64,000 nucleotides of DNA, taken from positions 36,652,838 through 36,716,837 of the forward strand of contig NC_049901.1 in the NCBI RefSeq assembly GCF_001411555.2. Direction: 5' to 3'. This document shows positions 58,746-64,000 of this stretch, piece after piece (the first letter of the stretch is position 1; each line of letters starts with the position of its first letter). This DNA is from Juglans regia (Eukaryota; Streptophyta; Magnoliopsida; Fagales; Juglandaceae). Below the pieces are notes generated by a model, which was given only the letters and a program-made list of their open reading frames with translations, had not been told where the DNA came from and did not search any database. Position numbers and translations under genes: made by a program.

Positions 58746-59822
58746 AGTATGTGCAGTGTGGCTTTCGGCCTAGACTGTGCAGTGTGCAATACTATTTTTC
58801 GAAGGTCCTGGGTTTTGAAATTAGCCCAGAAAATAACTTGGGCTTTGATTGGTCCACTGCGGCTTAGCAGATGGAAGTCCAACTTAAATACCGAAGCCCA
58901 GACTGTCTAATTATATAGTCTTGGGCCAACAGTACTTGAAAGTTACGCCTTTCCTGAAAATTAAAAATGCTACAATTTTAAGAGAAAATATATTTACATT
59001 CATGAATTGTACAATTATTATATAATTGTTTTGAAAAAAATAAATATAATATGAGACTCATATGAAAAAAAAGAGAAAAATTTATATCATTATCCTCACA
59101 TCACACACAATATATTATTTTTTTATTTTTTTCTCTCACCAAATGTATGGTGTATGGATGATAAGTATAAGAAATCAATTAGTTTATGAAGAATTAAAAA
59201 AAACTTAAATTTTTTTTTTTAAAAAAAATAAGCATGGTATGTGACGTGTGTGAATGATGAGTAGCACAACTCATCTCACCTGTTCGCTTTCCAACAAGAT
59301 ATATTTAGTGAGAAAATCACTCAATGTAAACGCAACTTCTAATCAATATGTATGGTTTTAGGCACGCCTTCTATTATTTGTCAATGCTGTTCCATTATGA
59401 AAATTGATTTCTTTACCCCAAGTATAAATATAGCAGTAAAATCACCCTTGCCATGATTTGCTTTCATGTGGCTTTAAATAATTAGCATAAAAAATAAAAT
59501 AAAAATCACCAGCTCAAATGGAGGTTAATATATTTTCAACGATATATTTCTCCCTCATGGATCATTATTTCCTACTCTCTTTTTTTGGCTTATGTATCTA
59601 AACAAGTTAAATGAAATAAAAAAACTATAAATGATTTTTGTAATTTTAGGATATGTAAGTATTGTGCATTCCCTTTGAAGAAAGTGAGAGCTTTACCTAC
59701 TTTTTTTTTTAAAAAAAAATGAGCGGGACTTGCACACTTTTGGATTGTATATAGCATTACTCAATAAAAAAAATTCGGTCTCAAATTGAAAACAAACTAA
59801 AGCGAAATAACATTAATTAAAT
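58746..59822. other. Intergenic with degraded copies of the same MITE
   Basis: Pieces at about 58966-59068 (AATATGAGACTCATATGAA core) and about 59645-59765 (ending GTATATAGCATTACTCAATA) resemble parts of the 172-bp Mutator-type family, but each lacks a clear end. No gene seen. Confidence 0.45.
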
Positions 59823-59994
59823 GATAAATGATATTTGAAGTCATAGAGTGCGCAAGCATCGCACATTCTTTTTGAAGAAGTGAGTAAATATGCGATCCAT
59901 CTGAAAAAATTAATTTTTTTATTAATAAATCCTATTCTTTTTCAAAAAGAATACAAGGCGTTTACATAATCTATAAGTATATCTAACATTATTC
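59823..59994. mobile_element. Mutator-type MITE, 172 bp, perfect 9-bp target duplication
   Basis: Flanked by TAATTAAAT on both sides (59814-59822 and 59995-60003). The left end is GATAAATGATATTTGAAGTC and the inverted right end GAATAATGTTAGATATAC, a more diverged version of the copies at 3722 and 58564 with the same length. Confidence 0.82.
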
Positions 59995-60199
59995 TAATTA
60001 AATAGAAAATGTGGGCGGAGGACTCCAACAACTATTCCATGAAGCTATTAGAGAGCAAAGAAATAAAAGAACATTGTTGGGGATAAGAATAGTTAGCGGG
60101 CTCCACTCACAAAACCCACAAATATCTTAAAAAATGGTCACTAGCCTTATTTTTACGACCACCCAAATATCTTACCGATCCAAAGTTTACACATAACAA

Positions 60200-61180
60200 A
60201 CATTTATGAGCTTTGAAAATTCTATAAAAGGCCATTCCGTAAGATGGAAAGGGCAACTGAAGAAAGGGAAGAAAATTCACTCTCTCTCTCGAATTTCATT
60301 AGAGATAAAGAAAAGAACTTGATCGTCAGAGTATCATCCCTGGTTCTTCTGGACCTGGCGGAGTCCGGTAACGATTTTCTTATTTTACAGGAAGAGTTCA
60401 AACAACAAGCAAGAAATGAGAGGGTCATTCGACCATGCTGTTGGCATTCTGCCTTGAATGAAAAATGCACGAACAATTTGTCTCTGTCTATGGGATCGAT
60501 TTTATCACTCTCCAAATAAAGGGTCGTATGAACCAACAAAGCAAACTTCTATACAAAGGAGGCATCTGGTGAAACTATACCAAAACAACTACGAAGATAA
60601 GTCCCTTATCACTATGATATTTTATGATTTAAAGTTTGAAGTAGCTAGTGCCGAGGCATGTGCTGCACATGTAGGCACTGCTCGCCCACGCACAAGCAAG
60701 GCAGGCTATCAGCCTCCGAGCAACAAGCTTTACAGGTCCTCAACCCACCCACATGACGGGCAAGAAATGAAGCTCGTCCCGAGCAACAAGCATGCTAACC
60801 ACTTACCTCTCGAGCACTACATTTCTCCCCGATCAACCAACATGACGGGCTATGTACTCGCCACATCACAGGTAGCAACAAAAATCTCCCTGAGCAAAAA
60901 GGTACACTCATGGGCAAGCAAAGAAGTTTGCCCCGAACAACAAGTGTGTCAAACACTTACCTTCCGAGAATTGCATTTATCGTACCCGCCCCATCACAGG
61001 AAGAAACAAAGCTCTCCTCGAGCAACAAGGTACACTCACGGGCGAGCAAAGAAGCTAGCCCCGGACAAGAAGTGTGTTGGGCACTTGCCTCCTAATTAAA
61101 CATTGCATTTCTTCCCGAGCAACTAGCATGACAGGCTATGTGTCTGCCCCATCGCGGGAAGAGACAAAACTCAGGTGAGC
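60200..61180 (+). repeat. LTR-like region with degenerate tandem units
   Basis: CTATAAAAGG near 60221 resembles a promoter TATA box and is followed by CTTGATCGTCAGAGTATCAT (near 60318), a pattern often seen in the transcribed part of Tat-type gypsy LTRs. From about 60660 to 61180, units of roughly 130-155 bp recur, each with a GCAAGAAATGAAGCT-like start (about 60759, 60913, 61041), then CACTTACCT and CCCATCACAGG. The 213-codon frame across this region follows the repeats and is not credible as a gene. It may be a solo or truncated LTR; no partner was found. Confidence 0.5.
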
Positions 61181-62117
61181 AATGAAACTAATAGTTAGGA
61201 GAAACATTCCTACGTGGCTATCAAATTTTATTGAATCTTGGGGAAGTATATTAAGTCCCCATAGGTATGTGGAGTTACACTCCCGACCCCAAGCTCAAGA
61301 CACGTTTTGCTCAAACAATTATATATATATATATATATATACACATATATATATATATATGTATCAGTTGATCAACTATATTCTTGATGGATTTTAGTGC
61401 AGCAAGGACAACATTTCTACCTAAGCACCATGCCAAACTTAAACATGCACGAGCTACGTGTGAAGGGTGCCGACCATATAGCTCAGCTCTAACACTTCCA
61501 ATCTGAGCCGTGCAAACGCTCCCAACCCATTTGGGCCACCATTCTGTTTAGTTGGGCATATAGGCATTGCCCTTCGTTTTATCTTTTGCACAACCACTTG
61601 TCTTGGCAAGTGGCATTCGCTCGATTTCTTTAGCATGAATCTTGCCATTTGAGAAGGCTCAGCTGATGACAGTTAATACACAAAGTTAATACCAATACAG
61701 AAGACGAAGTTGGAGTTGGGGCGGGGAAGGTCAACCCCAACCACCACTAATATTGATCTTTATTTGACAAAGCATCCAACCTATTCCGCTCAATGAAAGA
61801 TAAAATTCTTGGAGTGGTTCATGCACTTGAAGTCTCCGAGTAAACCTCAACTGCCATGGCTAGAGTGGTCTCCCTCACACATCAAATCAAAGATATTCTC
61901 AGGAAGTGAAGCATAGGCATTTCCGAGCTAAATTTGCTAAAGCTAGTCGATAAAGTTAGTAACTTTTACATAGACAAAGGAGTGGATCCCTCTCCGAGAT
62001 ACATCCACATCCCGAGCATGTGAGCCAACTTTTTTCGAGCTCCCAAGCATGCAAATTGAGAGGCAAAGCTCGTTCACTACCACAGTTACACGTCTAGAAA
62101 AATGGAGATTTAGATTA
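61181..62117. other. Probable old retrotransposon DNA, unassigned
   Basis: A (TA)n tract lies at about 61319-61360. The rest, to about 62100, is more GC-rich than usual here and repeats words such as CCGAGC and CGAGCTC, as in the preceding LTR-like region, but has no readable domain. Confidence 0.35.
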
Positions 62118-62300
62118 GGTTTGGACAGTGAATTGAGATGGAAGATGAAAGTTAAATAAAATATTATTTATAAATTTTTTTTAATATCATTATTATTTTG
62201 AAACTTGAAAAGCTTAAATTTTTTGTTGTATTTTATGTAAAAATTTGTGAAAATTATAATAATAGGATGAAATGAATTGAGAGTATTTTTCAATCCAAAC
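62118..62300. mobile_element. Tourist-like MITE, 183 bp, TTA target
   Basis: Flanked by TTA on both sides (62115-62117 and 62301-62303). The ends are GGTTTGGACAGTGAATTGAG and, inverted, GTTTGGATTGAAAAATACTC. The inside (GAGATGGAAGATGAAAGTTA, AATAAAATATTATTTA, TTTTAATATCATTATTATTT) matches the element at 15556-15770 in the opposite orientation. Confidence 0.75.
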
Positions 62301-62525
62301 TTAGCCCTTTTTCCATAATAGTGCATCAGTTATTCAGATGCATAAGTAATGAGCTTCGTTCCAAGTTCAAGCAAACCTGGTAATACCGAGCTATATAAAA
62401 TCTCAAGATCTGAGTTTACAAACATTCTTGATACAAGTATTATAGCTCTACGGAAGCGATTGCCGAGAAGCTTCCCCTTGGTTTTTGAACATACCACAGA
62501 TCTAATCAAAGTTAAGGTCTATTTC

Positions 62526-63078
62526 TGTCACACACCGAAGTACAGAGAAGAAGGGATGAAGTGCAGAGATGAAGTGAAGGCTTCGGGGGAGGAGTTAGGG
62601 CTGTGTAGTGCGATGTCGTTTGGGACGGGTTTGGTTAATTGAAGAAGTGCGGGCTTCCGATGGGCTTAGTCGCGCAGTGCAGGCCGTGAGGCCCTATCCT
62701 ATTTACTTCTGAGTGACTCCAATGGGCCAGTCAGCCCATTCTAATTAGTTTAAGTCTTTATTTCCATTTCCTTTATTTTCAGTATGCCGTTTGCTTATTG
62801 TGTCCTGTAGTGAGTATCTAGAAGAATATTATTCTGTTAGTGTTGACGTGCAGTGGTGGTCAGTCCTATATAGAGGACAGTGTACGCACTATCTGTTTTT
62901 TATGCAAAACTTGAATGAAATCGTCAGTTCCCTTCTTTCTCTTTTCTTCTGGAGGACCTCACCATCGAAGTGAGTTATTTCCCCTATTTCTATCATCTAT
63001 CAACATCGCCATTTGCATGTAGCACATGTTTTACAATCTCAAATACAAAAGAAGAATTACAAATACAAGGGTGGTACA
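62526..63078 (+). repeat. Probable 5' LTR of the right-edge gypsy element
   Basis: The right end is set by the primer site at 63083. The left end (TGTCACACACCGAAG) is proposed because it starts with TG and resembles TGTAACACATC of the 3' LTR at 16115. A TATA-like CTATATAGAGG lies near 62867. The partner LTR is outside the window, so the left border is a guess. Confidence 0.5.
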
Positions 63079-63082
63079 ATCT

Positions 63083-63094
63083 TGGTATCAGAGA
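63083..63094 (+). other. Primer-binding site (tRNA-Met type)
   Basis: TGGTATCAGAGA, nearly the standard TGGTATCAGAGC complementary to initiator tRNA-Met, four bases after the proposed LTR end. Confidence 0.75.
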
Positions 63095-63115
63095 TTGGAT
63101 CCCAAGTGTCCAATC

Positions 63116-64000
63116 ATGGCTGAAGGAACAAGGCTGAACCAACTTCAGGATGGCCTCACAGCTTTGAAGAAATCCACTGATTCACAAATGAAGACCTTAG
63201 AAACCGAAATGCTAGCCCTCAAGAAGCAATCAGATTCGGTGATGCAGCAGTTGACAGCTTTGACAGTAGAACTGCAAAAGAAAAATACCAACTATGGTAG
63301 AGGAGAATCTTCGAACAACCAAGAGTCTAGAGAGGAGCATGTGGATCAAAACAGAGATAATTATCCCAGACAGGCACGGATTGACTTTCCCTTTTTTCAT
63401 GGTGAGGGTCCAAGTGGTTGGTTATACAAGGTAAACCACTATTTTACTTATTACAATACCCTACCTCAACATAGACTAAGACTGGCATCCTTTCACATGG
63501 ATGGTCAAGCCTTAGTTTGGTTTCAAGATCTTGAGGAGTCTGGTGAAATAAGGGAGTGGGAGGATTTCACTAAGGCCTTATTGACTAGATTCGGGCCATA
63601 ATCTTATGATGACCCCATGGAAGTTTTGACAAGGCTTAAACAAATGGGCACTGTTGAAGAATATAAAGCCAGCTTTGAAGGGTTATCTAATAGATTGAGG
63701 GGTTTGACGGAAGGGTATAAGTTAAGTTGTTTTCTCAGTGGTTTAAAAGATGAAATTAGACTACAAGTGCGTATGTTTAATCCCAAAGATTTGTTAAGTG
63801 CTTATAGTCTTGCAAAAATACAAGAAGAGAGTGTGTCTGTGTACAAAAAACAGTTTCGGTCTGGGGGTTATCATGAGTCAGGTATCCTGAAAAACAACCC
63901 CAACAACAGCCCAAACAACCACCTATCCATCCAAAAACACAGCCATAACCCAAACAGTAACCACTCTAGCCAAAAAGCCATTGTCTCAGTGCAGAAAATT
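63116..64000 (+). pseudogene. Ty3/gypsy gag, interrupted by a stop, runs off the edge
   Basis: Translation from the ATG at 63116 gives a coiled-coil N-terminus (LNQLQDGLTALKKS, MLALKKQSDSVMQQL) and then the gag core (RIDFPFFHGEGPSGWLYKV, LPQHRLRLASFHMDGQALVW, FQDLEESG). A TAA at 63599-63601 interrupts it; the same frame resumes at once (SYDDPMEVLTRLKQMGTVEE) and stays open to the window end. The homologous gag at about 11815-12183 reads through this point, so the TAA is a point mutation rather than the normal end. The rest of the polyprotein should lie beyond the window. Confidence 0.88.

Noticed and set aside
60458..61099. 213-codon plus-strand frame
   Set aside because: It follows degenerate tandem units of an LTR-like repeat, and the repeated words account for it.
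62349..62642. 97-codon plus-strand frame
   Set aside because: It straddles the proposed start of an LTR and has no domain.
1..64000. CRISPR arrays, operons or bacterial-type systems
   Set aside because: The window is plant nuclear DNA with introns; the tandem repeats seen are microsatellites and transposon parts.
1..64000. tRNA genes
   Set aside because: Looked for GGTTCGA-type T-loops with matching stems; the few hits (for example near 23838 and 31572) lack a cloverleaf. A tRNAscan run would settle it.

Overview
This is plant nuclear DNA, and a eudicot tree is likely. The genes have many short introns with GT-AG borders, the intergenic DNA is strongly AT-rich, and there are TATA boxes, Ty3/gypsy retrotransposon remains and many miniature inverted-repeat elements (MITEs). 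The MITEs with GAGATGAGATGAG-like cores resemble ones I associate with walnut-family (Fagales) genomes, but that is a weak memory-based guess.

Five genes look functional. An intronless polyamine oxidase of the PAO5 type lies at 5625-7280 (+). Three complete GH35 beta-galactosidase genes follow: copy A at 17092-21361 (+, 18 exons, 728 aa), copy B at 32356-36837 (-, 18 exons, 728 aa) and copy C at 43414-49907 (-, 19 exons, 843 aa, with a C-terminal galactose-binding lectin domain). I rebuilt every exon by splice signal, phase and comparison among the copies, and all three frames are open. A and B are close relatives in inverted, convergent orientation. The duplicated block is about 16.88-22.23 kb and 31.74-37.01 kb, with a spacer of about 9.5 kb full of transposon debris. 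A decayed lectin-region fragment of a further beta-galactosidase is at the left edge (about 14-160). Between B and C is a six-exon gene (39080-42711, 631 aa) that I cannot name; it has a perfect E2F-type site about 40 bp before its ATG.

Mobile DNA fills much of the rest. There is a dead chromodomain-type Ty3/gypsy element at about 11.73-16.7 kb, interrupted by a Tourist-like MITE with a TAA duplication. A gag-only LTR element with both LTRs (TR-GAG-like, about 3.0 kb) lies at 27.88-30.88 kb. A broken 'putative plant transposon protein' gene is at 25.64-26.87 kb (-). A relative of the first gypsy element begins near 62.5 kb and runs off the right edge. Three 172-173 bp MITEs have matching ends and 9-bp target duplications, which points to a Mutator-type source. 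Other foldback elements sit inside an intron or beside promoters of the genes above.

The three beta-galactosidases are predicted secreted enzymes that trim galactose from cell-wall polymers. PAO5 is a polyamine catabolism enzyme and has no evident link to them. The window reads as a locally expanded beta-galactosidase cluster reshaped by an inverted duplication and by transposon insertions. I saw no evidence of a new multi-gene system.
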